This document shows positions 1 through 11,041 of a stretch of DNA of 64,000 nt, piece after piece. The position numbers were made by a program, and so were the translations under genes. The DNA is taken from NCBI GenBank assembly GCA_032158295.1, contig CM063255.1, positions 17,946,094 to 18,010,093 of the forward strand, in the 5' to 3' direction. The notes under the pieces were generated by a model. That model did no database searches and had not been told where the DNA came from. It worked only from the letters and a program-made list of their open reading frames with translations. This DNA is from Pycnopodia helianthoides (lineage: Eukaryota > Echinodermata > Asteroidea > Forcipulatida > Asteriidae). How positions within the stretch are numbered: position 1 is the stretch's first letter; the number at the start of each line of letters is the position of its first letter.

Positions 1-246
1 GACCGGTATGTGTGACAAGCATCTAGTAGTTGGCCAGAGCCAGGATACTCAGTCCATAAACAATGCAATCAAGGTTTATACTTTCATTGTTCTCCCGGTG
101 ATCTGTTTGTGTTTGGTTTTAATTCCCTTCTGTTTCCTTTCCTCCCGTGTTTCCTCACTGATTGTTCTTTATTTACCTTCCGCATCTTCAGTCTGCTCTC
201 TGCTCCTTGCCTTTTACTCCATAGCAACATGTGCACCTGACTTAAC

Positions 247-405
247 TTCATAGGGCTGCTTTAAGCACACAATGTAGCTCAGCACAAAATGAATATGCTT
301 ACCGGAATAAGGTTACCAGCCAAAATACCATGTCACATGTACCATATTTGACTGGTACTCTGTTTCTTTTTGCTTAGCAGAAAATTGTTAAGCAATATTT
401 CCTGC
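247..405 (+). mobile_element. GGGCCCAATTTCATAG hairpin MITE, left part
   Basis: Matches the full copy at 3161-3353 (TCATAGGGCTGCTTTAAGCA, AATAAGGTTACCAG, ACCATGTCACATGTACCAT). The copy stops at its internal TTAA, where the element at 406-699 begins. Confidence 0.75.
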
Positions 406-699
406 TTAAAGGCAGGGTATACCTTTGGTAATTACTCCAAAAATTAATGACCACATTAACTTACTTGGTTTGAAGCACTGCAGCTATTGACAATGTATAT
501 TATTTTGAGAAACAATTGCCTTCAAAGGAATGTGGTTTTAGAATGTGGACATAACCGCTCCAGATTTTTAGCGCTATCTCAAAAACGCTACCACCTTTTG
601 AATTGATATTTTCTTAGGTTAGTTTTATTGTATGTATCTACATATATAGATTAAAACAATAGAGCAGTTTCAAAAACCAAATGTGTATTTAGGCTTTAA
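406..699 (+). mobile_element. TTAA-flanked MITE, TTTGGTAATTACTCC family, nested
   Basis: Begins TTAAAGGCAGGGTATACCTT and ends with TTAA after an inverted ACCAAATGTGTATTT. Shares GAGAAAC-CTTCAAAG, ATCTCAAAAACGC-ACCACCTTTTGAA and GTATGTA-CTACAT-TATAGA with 16695-17047. It starts at the TTAA inside the hairpin MITE to its left, so it is nested in it. Confidence 0.7.
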
Positions 700-734
700 G
701 CCTTTGAGTAAGACTCTGCTATAGAGTCGCACAT

Positions 735-1045
735 AGGGCAACAAAGACCAGTATTCGCAAGTTATGTGAACCTACGTATAATTGAGATAACAAACCTTTG
801 AATATTTAGGCTCCATATGTCATAGGAGTCACGAAAATCCTTGTTTTCACTTATTTAGAGCATACATGTAGTTTGGGTCCCGTGATTTTTAAATCGTCTT
901 ACTCATTTCTTAAAAACTATTGCATTTCAGGTAAAATATTCCAAGGGGAGTTTTCCACTATGACAGAAGAATACAATGTGAGTTTTGTTTAAATATTCCA
1001 ATATTTATGCGAAAAAAACCAACATATCTTACCAATGTTGAGCAC
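735..1045 (+). repeat. Dispersed repeat, also at 35365-35655
   Basis: Shares GTCAAAGACCAGTAT-style text, GGAGTCACGAAAA, AAAACTAT-GCATTT-AGG, and GGGA(G)GTTTTCCAC in the same order with 35365-35655. It looks like another short non-autonomous element with unclear ends. The rest of 700-1309 shows nothing else I can name. Confidence 0.55.
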
Positions 1046-1309
1046 ACCTTTGAAAGGTATGGTCAAAATCGGCAAAATTACAAAGACAGATGCAATGAAA
1101 GTCACATGTGATAGTTTCAGCTGAAGCTAAAAAACAGCAAAAAACTGTCAAGCAATTTGTTTCTTGTGTCATGCGATTTAAAAAATAGTTTATTTTAACA
1201 ATCCACAATGAACATATTTAAAATTCTTAGCAGCTGTTCGCTGAAATCTCAGTTGCACATACTCTGCTAATTTGAATGCCGATTTCGCATGGATAAAAAG
1301 AACGCCTTC

Positions 1310-1684
1310 TTAAAGGAACATTACAGAATTGGTTTTGCTAACAAAACAGTTGCTGGCAGTGTAAGCACTTTATGTAATCCACCATATACATAAACTGACA
1401 AACCTGTAGAAGTTTGAGATCGATCGGCCATCTGGGTCACGAGAACCGATTACACATTTGCATGAAATCATATAGATTAAACAAATGAATAAACGCCATG
1501 AGCGATAAACTCCATCGGAATTAGTTTATTCATTTCTCATCAAATATGGCATTTCAGACAGAAATATTTCAGGGGATGTTTTCTACTATCATCATCATTA
1601 GCCAGTGTAAGTTTTATGTAAATCTGTGATCAAAAGTATATTTTACAAGTTTTTTTCTTACCAATTCTGTAATGTTTCTTTTAA
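1310..1684 (+). mobile_element. TTAA-flanked MITE, AAGGAACATTACAGAATTGG family, copy 1
   Basis: Inverted ends TTAAAGGAACATTACAGAAT and CCAATTCTGTAATGTTTCTT plus TTAA. Body landmarks: TTGCTAACAAAACAGTTGCT, GATCGATCGGCCATCTGGGT, TTTATTCATTTCTCATCAAA, CTATCATCATCATTAG. Four more copies lie at 10661, 26926, 40915 and 48601. Confidence 0.9.
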
Positions 1685-1779
1685 GTTTATTGAAGATAAT
1701 GCTTTTTTTTTGGTTGAACCAAAAATTGTTTACAAATTTACCCGGCCAGTCAGTCTCCCTTGAGGTCTAATACTTGAAT

Positions 1780-1910
1780 ATGATGATATAAATTGTCATG
1801 CCTCGAAGTGAAATTGAATGACGCGGTTTCAACTGAAGAGGCAAAATCGCTTTATTACGAATGCATGAAAGTGAACTAGGCTGCTTTTTGCCGAAAATGA
1901 GTGAGAAAAC
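1780..1910 (+). repeat. Dispersed repeat, inverted relative at about 12225-12335
   Basis: CATGCCTCGAAGTGAAATTG, CGGTTTCAACTGAAGAGGCA is present as its reverse complement near 12255-12325. No coding sense is apparent in either copy. Confidence 0.5.
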
Positions 1911-2295
1911 CTATATTTTGTTTTCAAAAGTTACCCCGGTGTATTAACATCGTAACTAAAGTATGGTGTATGAACAATTACAATGCAGTTTCAGGAGTTT
2001 ATTTTGAGCAGAACAACAGCATAATCAAAACTTGATTAAGACGCAAACGGGGCATCGAATAACCTTAAATTTACTGTGACAAAGACAGTTTATATACCAT
2101 GGCCTACGCCTAGCAAATGATTGTCAGTTTTCTGATAACTGATGGCTGACATTTGTTGTTAGAGAGTTAGCCTAAATTGCGACTAAGCGGATGACCCAAT
2201 TTTACACAATGACAAAAGAGAACACTGACAGTCATAGGTTGTGAGGCATTGGGTGGTGGGGGTGTCGTATTAAGGGAATCAATGTATGGTGAAGA

Positions 2296-2815
2296 GGTTT
2301 TAAACTAGTGGTTTAAACCCGCCGAGGCCTGGTTTTTGATAATATCACCGAGATGAAGTCGAGGTGATATTATCAAGAACCAGGCCTCGGCGGGTTTAAA
2401 CCTAGTTTAAAACCGATTCAACACACTTTGATTCCCATTCATAAATACCTTTCTCCTAAAAATATCCAAAAACCCTGTACAAGTTGAGAACAAATCTGAC
2501 AGTTTAGCCTTAGCTCACCTCGACTCGGCGTTGAATTTCTATGCGTGTAGAAAAACCGCGTCGCGCAATTTTCGAACTTGCGCGCTTAAGTTTCAAGCTG
2601 TCGCACGCAAGTTTCCAACTTGCGCGAAATAAACCATGCGGCTTACCAAATTTGCGCGCTCCGCGCAAACGTGATAGCGCCCTCTTTGACAAAAAGTTGC
2701 CAGGCCATGTTTAAACACTTCTAGCCGGTGTTATATCGTCCGTTTAAACACCCCCACGGGATGTCCTCTCGTCCAATCAGAATGGATAAACTGTCCCAGG
2801 TATTTATGAATATTG
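2296..2815 (+). mobile_element. Element of about 0.5 kb with a terminal 119-bp hairpin
   Basis: Bases 2296-2414 form a near-perfect palindrome (GGTTTAAACCCGCCGAGGCC on the left, its complement on the right, turn near GAGATGAAGTC). The following 400 bp, with repeated CTTGCGCG motifs, recur in inverse orientation at 62490-62990, also next to a similar hairpin. Two copies in opposite orientation imply mobility; no coding capacity is seen. Confidence 0.7.
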
Positions 2816-3160
2816 ATTTAAGGTCTCCTGACAAAGACTGCAGCAGGCTGTTTGATAAACTGATGCCAGTAATTTAATTATCTATTTTTTTTTAGAAAAC
2901 AACGCTTGCCATGTCAAACAGACAACCCAAAGCGCTGTACAATAAATAAAAAATTCGCCGGTTGCTATTAGAAATACATTTAGACGCAGTCGAACAGAAA
3001 ACAATTAAATTTAAACTCACTCCCCTGCAGTAACGTTAATAACGAGAAGTACATTCAATCCACTAAGAGAAAGTAGTACTCCCGACCCAAATCCTTTGGT
3101 GTAGTATTTATACAAGCAGGGGAGTCTTTCCAGAACTAGGAAGTCGTGTAAATTTAGTCC

Positions 3161-3353
3161 GGGCCCAATTTCATAGAGCTGCTTAAGCACAAAAAGTAGC
3201 TAAGTGCGACAAAATTACGCTTACCAGAATAAGGTTACCAGCTAAACTACCATGTCACATGTACAATTTGTAACTAGTATCCTGCTCATTTCTGCTTAGC
3301 AGAAAATTGTTAAGCAATATTTTCTGCTTAAGCAGCTCTATGAAATTGGGCCC
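3161..3353 (+). mobile_element. GGGCCCAATTTCATAG hairpin MITE, complete copy
   Basis: 193 bp with inverted ends GGGCCCAATTTCATAGAGCT and AGCTCTATGAAATTGGGCCC. The inner TGCTTAAGCA repeats on both sides so the element folds back on itself. Other copies: 247, 6536, 18433, 28340, 63068. Confidence 0.88.
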
Positions 3354-4297
3354 TGGTTCTAACATGTAATTTAAGCGACCATCTTCAATCATGCTCAACG
3401 CGTTCGTCGCTGGTGTTACACTGTTAAAACTTCCGGGCCAGAATTGACCCAGATCCGGGTCCCGTGGGGCCTGACCCGTTTCCTGGGTCAGTATGAACGG
3501 GAATCTGTGTCAAAATGACCCAGAATTGATTCAGACCGACGCAGATTGCGAGTTAAAGTTCCATCTTTGAACCACTTCCTGGATAGCATGACCCGGGATT
3601 GGCCAGGCCCCTCTGTAACAAACTCCGTAATAACGTTTCACTGTAAAAATCGAACGTCAAAACATTCAATAAGTTGATCATTCATTAAAGTGTGTATTGA
3701 TGAAGGATCTTGAATGTTTGTACTGTGAATGAAAAAGTAAGCCTAGGCCTAAACGATTTCATTTTAAGATTAATAACTGCTTACTTTGTGTGAGCTGTAG
3801 TAGTTTCCAGAACCAATCAAACTGGTTGTCTCATTTCCTTAATAATCATCCAATCAGATTGTTGTTGTTACAATTGTTTATATTCTACTTTTACATACCT
3901 TTTTAACCATATTCAGTTCATAAAAAACGCTTTCAAACGCTTATTTTAGCCCAGGGTTCTGCCCAGGATTTCTTGAGTGGCGGAAAAATGTTTCCCTGGA
4001 AACCATTGCAAAATTAATCAGTTACACCCTAGATCATATAGACTCAAACCAGAGAAGTACTCAAATTTTATGGCTTTGGCTACCATTTTTTTGTTACTGG
4101 TAAATACACAATTTTACGTTTCGTTGAAGAAAATTGCAAGTTGATTAACCAAATTGGAAAATATGTGGTGGTCAGAAACAGAAAATAATCTGCAAGTGGT
4201 GGTTGGGGAATCCCGAGTGCCGGGCGGGTTTTCCGGCACCGACCACTGTGGGCAGAACCCTGTTAGCCCATAGCCCAATCCAAGACAACGTGACCCT
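3354..4297. other. No gene seen
   Basis: Contains a degenerate direct run of GACCC/GGGTC motifs (about 3430-3600: CCGGGCC, GACCCAGAT, CGGGTCCCG) that resembles a decayed foldback repeat, and AT-rich DNA. Short open frames here have no coding features. Confidence 0.5.
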
Positions 4298-4730
4298 TTA
4301 AAGGTAGGGTCAAAGATTGGGTTATGTCGACACTACGCTGATGTTTATAGGCAAAGATTAAAAAGAAAAATACAATGCAAATCACATGTAAAAGTTTCAG
4401 CTGAATACAGTGTCTACTTGTTGAGAAAACACAAAAAACGTCGAATCCATCCACGTTTAGCAAGGTGACAGCGGGTACCAGCCGCATATCTGGCCGCAGC
4501 ATTCGCGAACGGACACCAACCTTAGAAATCTGAGAAACGATTCGTGCATAAATCGTGTCTCAGATTCAAATCTTTTCTGGTGAACAATTTATTCAAACCA
4601 TTATTACTTAGATGGGAATCCTTTCTCAAAATAATTCGTATATCTATCAACAGCTGCAGTACTTCTCACCAAGTAATTTGTTTATGGTCAATAATTTTGT
4701 GTGTAGTTACCAGTCTGTGACCCTATCTTT
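4298..4730 (+). mobile_element. TTAA-associated MITE, AAAGGTAGGGTCA family, copy 1
   Basis: Starts TTAAAGGTAGGGTCAAAGAT and ends with the inverted GTCTGTGACCCTATCTTT. Inner landmarks: GTTTCAGCTGAATACAGTGT, GGCCGCAGCATTCGCGAACG, TCTGAGAAACGATTCGTGCA. Relatives at 20840-21124 (inverted), 27922-28085 and 51936-52744. Confidence 0.82.
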
Positions 4731-6535
4731 GGTGTTTTCTTTGTTCAACTTTTTAAGAGTCTTACTTTCCTACTTAGACGATATTTGTGTTTTTTTATGT
4801 AATATTAATAGGATTTCTTTTTGCGCAATCCACTTCTCAACTGAATCATGTTTTTACATGGTCACCCTAAACTGCATACAGTAAGACATATCGCAAGATC
4901 AATGTCAGCAAGATTTGGCTGGGAGACTTTTAAAATACTTTGAGTGTATTTTTGAATATTTTAGCATTTAGCGGTGGTTCGTGTATGGACTTAATTAGTG
5001 AGGTGCCAGTGCCCCTTACGTCTGAACGACTATGGCGCCCTCTTGCGTTATTACAAAATCTACACTGCGTTGGCGATTCAGACGTTTATTATAGTAGACT
5101 TGAATCAAGTCAAATTCATGCTTTATCCGTACTGTTCTGTATTATTGTATCACGTTTTTAGAGTAAGGAAGAAATGTCTGAACGAGTCGAGTCTATTTGA
5201 ATAATGCGCACGTAACATTGAACCTTCTGTATTGTCTTAAAAAGTAATTGAGAGAACACTCTGCTAGGGTCGAAACGTCAGGCCACTAACTAATTTTTTG
5301 TTTTTTAAAATAACTGTGTTAAAAAACATATCGGAGAATAAAATACCACCACGAGGGCGATCAGAAAATAACCACAAATTAATGTACATTTGTTACTTCA
5401 AGCGAACGCATTATAGACCATTTGCATATGACGCACACTCTCAAAAAGTGCCCTCACTGAGCAAAACGAGGCAGCTCGTTAGGACGGCAGCTGCTCTTGG
5501 TGCGTAAAAACGAGCTTATGACCTCAGCGTACCAGCAGTGCTGTGCATTATGCAATGGGTTTATTGGTTTGAGCCTGGGGAGAGACTTATCAAGTGACGT
5601 ATCTTAAGGGGGCCGACCCCCCCCCCACCACCACCATCCCCGCCTCCGTTGGAAATTTGGACTTTGAGTTAAGAAGCTGACAAAGCAATTTTTGTTGTTA
5701 TATATAATTGCAATGTGTTTAAAACTACTTTTCTATTTACACGCAGACAACAAACTTATTTGTACCTCCACGTCAGATTATCTTATAAAACAGTTACAAA
5801 TTACTTAAAAAGAGCGCTGAAAAAGCGGGTACTTGCATTAGAAACAAGCAAACGGAAATACAGTTTTAGTTGGCCAGAAGTGCCCCCCTCCCCCGACGAA
5901 ATTGTATACCTTAGTTTCGTTGTTGTTTCTATCCCATAGTTTTCAATAAAACCCGTACAGCCAACATAGGGAAATGGCATCAACTAAGAGTGTTTCATTT
6001 TAGTGAAAACCACGTACATTAATAAAGCCTGTTTATCTGGATTGTATTTCCTTTTTGTTAATTCTACAGGTAAGGATATAAAAGTACAACATACAAACCA
6101 ATGAAGACAACGCAGACCGAATGTTTTAAAAGGTAGGACCCCAAGGATTTTTATTTTTTTAAGTAAACTTAATTATCATGAGTTGATCTCCTTGTGCTAT
6201 AATGTAAAGATACAGACAGACAGCATAAGGCATTAAATATAGCATGGCACCTCTCAGAGGGTCTAGGGAATTATTTCGATGATTTCAGTGTAAGAGGGAA
6301 ACCGTGTGTTAAAGTTTACGAACATTTGGGGGACCCCCTGTGCCACATCATCGGGCATGGTTTACCCTGGAGGGGACCATAGAGGTAATTCTTAACTCCA
6401 TGGGAGGTCCAAGCCCACAATGTCATGACTCTGCTTACCACGGACCTTTGTGCTTATACAGAACCCAAGAGCTTGTGTTTCTAGGCGCAGAAGTGGCCCA
6501 CCCTAGTAGTGCCACACAATATTGGGCCACGGACC
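4731..6535. other. No gene seen; scattered repeat pieces
   Basis: Holds a CTCTGCTAGGGTCGAAACGT motif at about 5260-5281, a C-tract near 5615, and a piece related to the 9.1-10.1 kb satellite (TACCTCCACGTCAGATTATC near 5763). Short open frames of 60-110 codons lack domain or splice support. Confidence 0.5.
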
Positions 6536-6715
6536 CAAATTGTAAGAGCTGCTGTAGCACAAAGAGTAGATATAAGCGCAACAATATTGTGCCTACCGGA
6601 TCGGTAAGGTTACCAGTCAAGATACCGTGTCAAATGGTGACTGGTATCCTGCTAGTATTTCTGCTGAGCGGATAAGCAATGTTTTCTGCTTCAACTGAAT
6701 GGGTCCCGGGTATGG
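6536..6715 (+). mobile_element. GGGCCCAATTTCATAG hairpin MITE, diverged copy
   Basis: Shares AGAGCTGCT-TAGCACAAAGAGTA, TAAGGTTACCAG, ATACCGTGTCAAATGGT and TGACTGGTATCCTGCT with the other copies, ending GGGTCCCGGG. An overlapping 111-codon open frame is an accident of this repeat. Confidence 0.65.
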
Positions 6716-7371
6716 TATGGAAAATTAATATGATCAGTGAGGTCTCTTTTTTAATCGATTTCTCAACAATGAATACTAATCCTGTATGTAAACTAACAGT
6801 ACACACAAAATGGCAGCCTGCTCGGCGCAGCTTAGTAATTGACGGCGCTGGTTAACAATAAGGAATAAACCCCAGTACGCAAAGAGGCACAACTCACTTG
6901 TGTATTTAGTACATAGATGTGCAAGAGCCTTTGAGTCGTATCGATCTAACCTGAGTGCAGCGAATGTTCAATCAAGAACCAAGCTAGTCGGCTCGAAGCT
7001 ACAGCTGCTTGCGTTGACCCCCCCCCCCCTTGATGACAGTAGCTTTGTTTGCCCAGCCTTGTCCAGTCATCAGTAATAGAACAAAAGCTGTCAATTGCGG
7101 ACAAAGAAACAACAAATCCACTAATCAATGTCTTATGTAACACTCCCCTGGCTTTTCTCTTTAATTTTAATTAAAGCGCGAAAGTGGAAGTGTGCAATGT
7201 GCACCACCGTGTGATGCGTTCTGGCGTTTTATGTCGGAGGCTTACGCCGAAGTGACGGCCTAAAAAAACAATCAAAGCTGCGTAATTTGCCTGAAAGATG
7301 TTACTGTGTGATCTATTCTTGCAAACTGCACAAAGTTGAGAACAATCGAATAATGTTGTTCCCATTCTTGT

Positions 7372-7740
7372 ACGAATAATGGACTACTTATTGTTGTTTT
7401 TTTTATCAGTAATTGAAAATTGTGTGCACAACATTGGTAAGATTGAAAATATAAATGTTCACAGATTTGCAAGTATTGTATGAAGATGGTCATGATGTGA
7501 AACGTCCTTGAAAAAGGTGTTTTGCCTGAAACGCTATTTTCGAGAAATCAGTTTTGCTCAGTACAAAACAAAATTTTGAAAACAGTGAAAACATAAAATA
7601 TTCTTTTTCACACTACTGTGACTCCGATGACAAATTAAGATTAAACTTTCACAGGTTTGTCAATTCATGTATAATTGTTGGGTCACACAAAATCCGGACA
7701 CTGGTCTTTGACCACGCCAATGTTAACCATGTGCTCTATA
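7372..7740 (+). repeat. Dispersed repeat, also at about 34010-34310
   Basis: Both copies contain ATTGGTAAGATTGAAAATA, a GTTCACAG or GCTCACAG block, GAAGATGGTCAT, a CACAGGTTTGT block, and a CCGGACACTGGTCT or GCGGATACTTGTCT block in the same order. The same start recurs near 56763. Likely an old non-autonomous transposon. Confidence 0.55.
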
Positions 7741-9109
7741 GCGTTCCTCAAAAGCGACCTTATAACACACGAAATAATTGTACATGTATCATACATCATT
7801 ATTTGCTTAACCCTAACCTGTAGCCACATCACCCCATCAAAACAACGGCATGCTTCGTTTGATTCTGTCGGACTGAGGACTGCACAGGCTAGATTATCAT
7901 TATTCCTGAAGACATGAAGAGTACACTGTTCGAAACGTCGGTTCTATTTCTCAATTCCGGTTCACCTCAAAACCGCCCCTTCACCCAAGAAAGATTTTAC
8001 CCCCAGTACTGTTGTCCCTCGCAAACTATTTGAGTAGATGTACTAAACTGAATGACCATTGAGTATTAGCTTCGCCGAGCAATCTGGGTCCTTAGATTTT
8101 ATTTCCTAAACATTGGCAGTAAACTCAGATGGAAAATGTATGATCCCTTGAGGGTTGGGGCTGGTATGAACTTAATAATCAGTGATCATCTGACTGAAAC
8201 TCATCAACTCTATGTTTGAATCCTGATTCTGTCTTTAAGTATTAGAGCGTTCACCGAGTTTGGGAGACAGGGCTAATTAAAAACTAATTTATTCAAGCCT
8301 TCCAGCATATTGACACCTCGCCTTGCGGCTTGCAATCAACGGTATTTTGTATCCAATTAGAACCTCTCGCCTGCTGCAAAATGAAAGGCCTTCGTCTCTA
8401 ATTATATCCTTTTTGTGGACCCATTTTCGTTTGGTCGTGGTCTGAGTACTGGCAGGTTGATTAGTCAACTGCTAAATTGCTTGCTTCTGGTTGCCATGAA
8501 TACGTAGCAGTTATGAAACTCATTTTAAATTCAATACCTATGCAGCTTGTTTTTATTTATTTCCATTATTTACTTAGGGTGAGCCCAATCAGTTTAAACT
8601 GGTTTCCATTTGGGCTCTGCATCGTAAAGATTCAAAACGAAAACATAAACTAAGTACGTTAGTGATTTTTTAAAACAATCACATAGATAGACGGTGGAAA
8701 ATACTAAAAGGAACTGTAGGCTAATGAACAAATATATATTAATATTTTTATTTTTATTTGTTACACTTCTTCACTGGCACAACACTACAAAATGAAAAAT
8801 CAAGAAAAACAATTTATATTGAAAGTTAAATAAAATGAATATTGCGTGGGCATTTTTTGAAAACAAATTAGAAAAGCATAAACTAAATGAGAACAGTAAA
8901 GTAAATGATTTTTCATTGGATTTATTTTAAAACACTGTCTGCTCACAGGCAATAAACGTTTTTTTAAAGGCAGTTCATTCATTGTAGAATCCAGGGGAAA
9001 AAAAGAATACTTTAAATATGAAAATGTATAATATTGACATACAGTTCCGCATATCCTGAGAAGTATCCCATCTCGGGTACTGAATAGTCCCCCGGTACTC
9101 AGTTTCTTA
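7741..9109. other. No gene seen
   Basis: Contains a CTGAAGA to GAAACGTC motif (7905-7939, see findings) and AT-rich DNA. A 115-codon minus-strand frame (8800-9147) has no recognisable domain and overlaps the satellite start. Confidence 0.5.
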
Positions 9110-10140
9110 TTCCGATCTACCAGATCGAAATAAGCTTGTATGAACACTCATACAACCCCTCACAAAACAAGAGACCCCTTAATTTGCTGACATTTTCGTA
9201 GGTCAATTAGGCAGTGGGTGTATATTGACGGGGGTGGGACATTGGGTACCCCCCCCCGTCAATGTTTTTTATAGAATTAATGCATGTAAGAAAATAGTCC
9301 GAAAATAGCAGATGAAATAAGCTTGCATGAACACTCATACAAACCCTATAAAAACAAGTGACCACCCAATTTGCTGATACATGTATTTCGTTTGTCAGTT
9401 AAGGGGGGACACGGGGTGCCCCCTCCCCGTTTTACCTCCATACTTCATAATATTTAAAATGGCTGACATGTAAGAAAATATAGTCAGAAAACAGCAGATC
9501 GAAATAAGCTTGTATACACTCATACAACCCCTAACAAAACAAGAGACCACGTAATTTGCTGACATTTTTGCAGGTCAATTAGGCAGTTGTGTATATTGAA
9601 GGGAGGGGGACAGTGGGTACCCCCTCCCCGTTTTACCTCCACGTCAGATTATTTTAGAATGACTGCATGTAAGAAAATAGTCCGAAAATAGCAGATGAAA
9701 TAATTAGCTTGCTGCATGAACACTCATATACAGGCATGCAACTTTTCATCGGATCAGCTGATTTCCTCTTTTTTTATTCTCAGTTTTACTATTCAAAATT
9801 GAAAAATACTGTACAAAATCATTGAAACTTTGTAATTTCCTCTTTTTTGGTGAAGTTACAGTTGCATGCCTGCATATACAAACCCTCTAAAACAAGTGAC
9901 CACCCAATTTGCTGATATTTTCGTTTGTCAGTTAAGGGGGGGGGGGCATGGGGTGCCCCCCTCCCCGTTTAACCTCCACGTCATAATATTTTAGAATGAC
10001 TACATGAAAGAAAATATAGTCCGAAATAGCAGATCGAAATAAGCTTGTATGAACACTCATGCAACCCCTATTAAAACAAGAGACCGCCTGATGTTTCACA
10101 GGTTGGTTACGCAGTGGTGTATAGGTATTATACAGGATTA
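9110..10140 (+). repeat. Satellite, five units of about 186-190 bp
   Basis: The anchor AAATAAGCTTG with GAACACTCATACAA recurs at about 9126, 9312, 9497, 9690 and 10036. Each unit carries AACAAG(A/T)GACC, AATTTGCTGA, GTCA(A/G)TTA, a G-rich then C-rich stretch, and ATGTAAGAAAATAGTC. The fourth unit is stretched by an insertion at 9731-9872. Confidence 0.85.
9731..9872 (+). mobile_element. 142-bp MITE inside the satellite, CAGGCATGCAAC ends
   Basis: Perfect 12-bp inverted ends CAGGCATGCAAC and GTTGCATGCCTG. Flanked on both sides by CATATA (9725-9730 and 9873-9878) where other satellite units have CATA once. The CAGG ends are hAT-like, but the visible duplication is 6 bp rather than the 8 bp usual for hAT. 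Confidence 0.8.
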
Positions 10141-10660
10141 TTAGAGATGACAAAATAGTCGCTGCCAGTGTTCATGTTTTTAGTGATCAACCAAATACAT
10201 GTACATGAAACGACAAACCTGTGAAAGTTCTGGCTTAATCTGCCGTGTGAGTCAGGAGATGTAATACAAAAAACATGAACAATTTTTAGCATGTAAACAC
10301 ATTGTCTTTAGTTCTGGTTGTAACAACATAAATCAGATATTGCGGTTTTTTTTAAAGGTTTTCAGATAGGCCTACAGTTTTTTCAAATATGACTTCATTT
10401 CAGAGGGAAATATTTCACAGAAAACATGGCTCTGGTATGAACTTCATAATCAGTAAGCTTTCAGACTACAATTACATGTATACAATTGGGGTTTTGTCCT
10501 AACCAATCCTGTAGGATATTTTAAGGGGAAACGTGTCCCAAACTGCATGATGTTTACAACTTTTGTTTTACCTCCGCGTCAGATTATCTTGGAAAAAACA
10601 AGAAGTAAACGGCCCATAACAAGAGCGCTGATATTAGGGGCGTACCCAACTTCAATTCTC

Positions 10661-11041
10661 TTAAAGGAACATTACAGAATTGGTTTTGCTAACAAAACAG
10701 TTGCTGGCAGTGTAAGCACTTTATGTAATCCACCATATACATAAACTGACAAACCTGTAGAAGTTTGAGATCGATCGGCCATCTGGGTCACGAGAAAATA
10801 GTGAAAAACCGATTACACATTTGCACTATTCAACAATGAATAAAACGCTCACTGAGCGATAAACTCCAATCTGAATATTAGTTTATTAATTTCTCATCAA
10901 ATATGGCATTTCAGACAGAAATATTTCAAGGGATGTTTTCTACCATCATCATCATTAGACCGTGTAAGTTTTATGTAAATCTGTGATCAAAAGGTATATT
11001 TTACAAGTTTTTTTCTTACCATTTCTGTAATGTTCCTTTAA
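10661..11041 (+). mobile_element. TTAA-flanked MITE, AAGGAACATTACAGAATTGG family, copy 2
   Basis: Inverted ends TTAAAGGAACATTACAGAAT and TTTCTGTAATGTTCCTTTAA; body matches copy 1 throughout, with a few short indels. Confidence 0.9.

Noticed and set aside
8800..9147. 115-codon minus-strand frame
   Set aside because: AT-rich, Phe/Leu/Tyr-biased translation that runs into the satellite; nothing supports expression.
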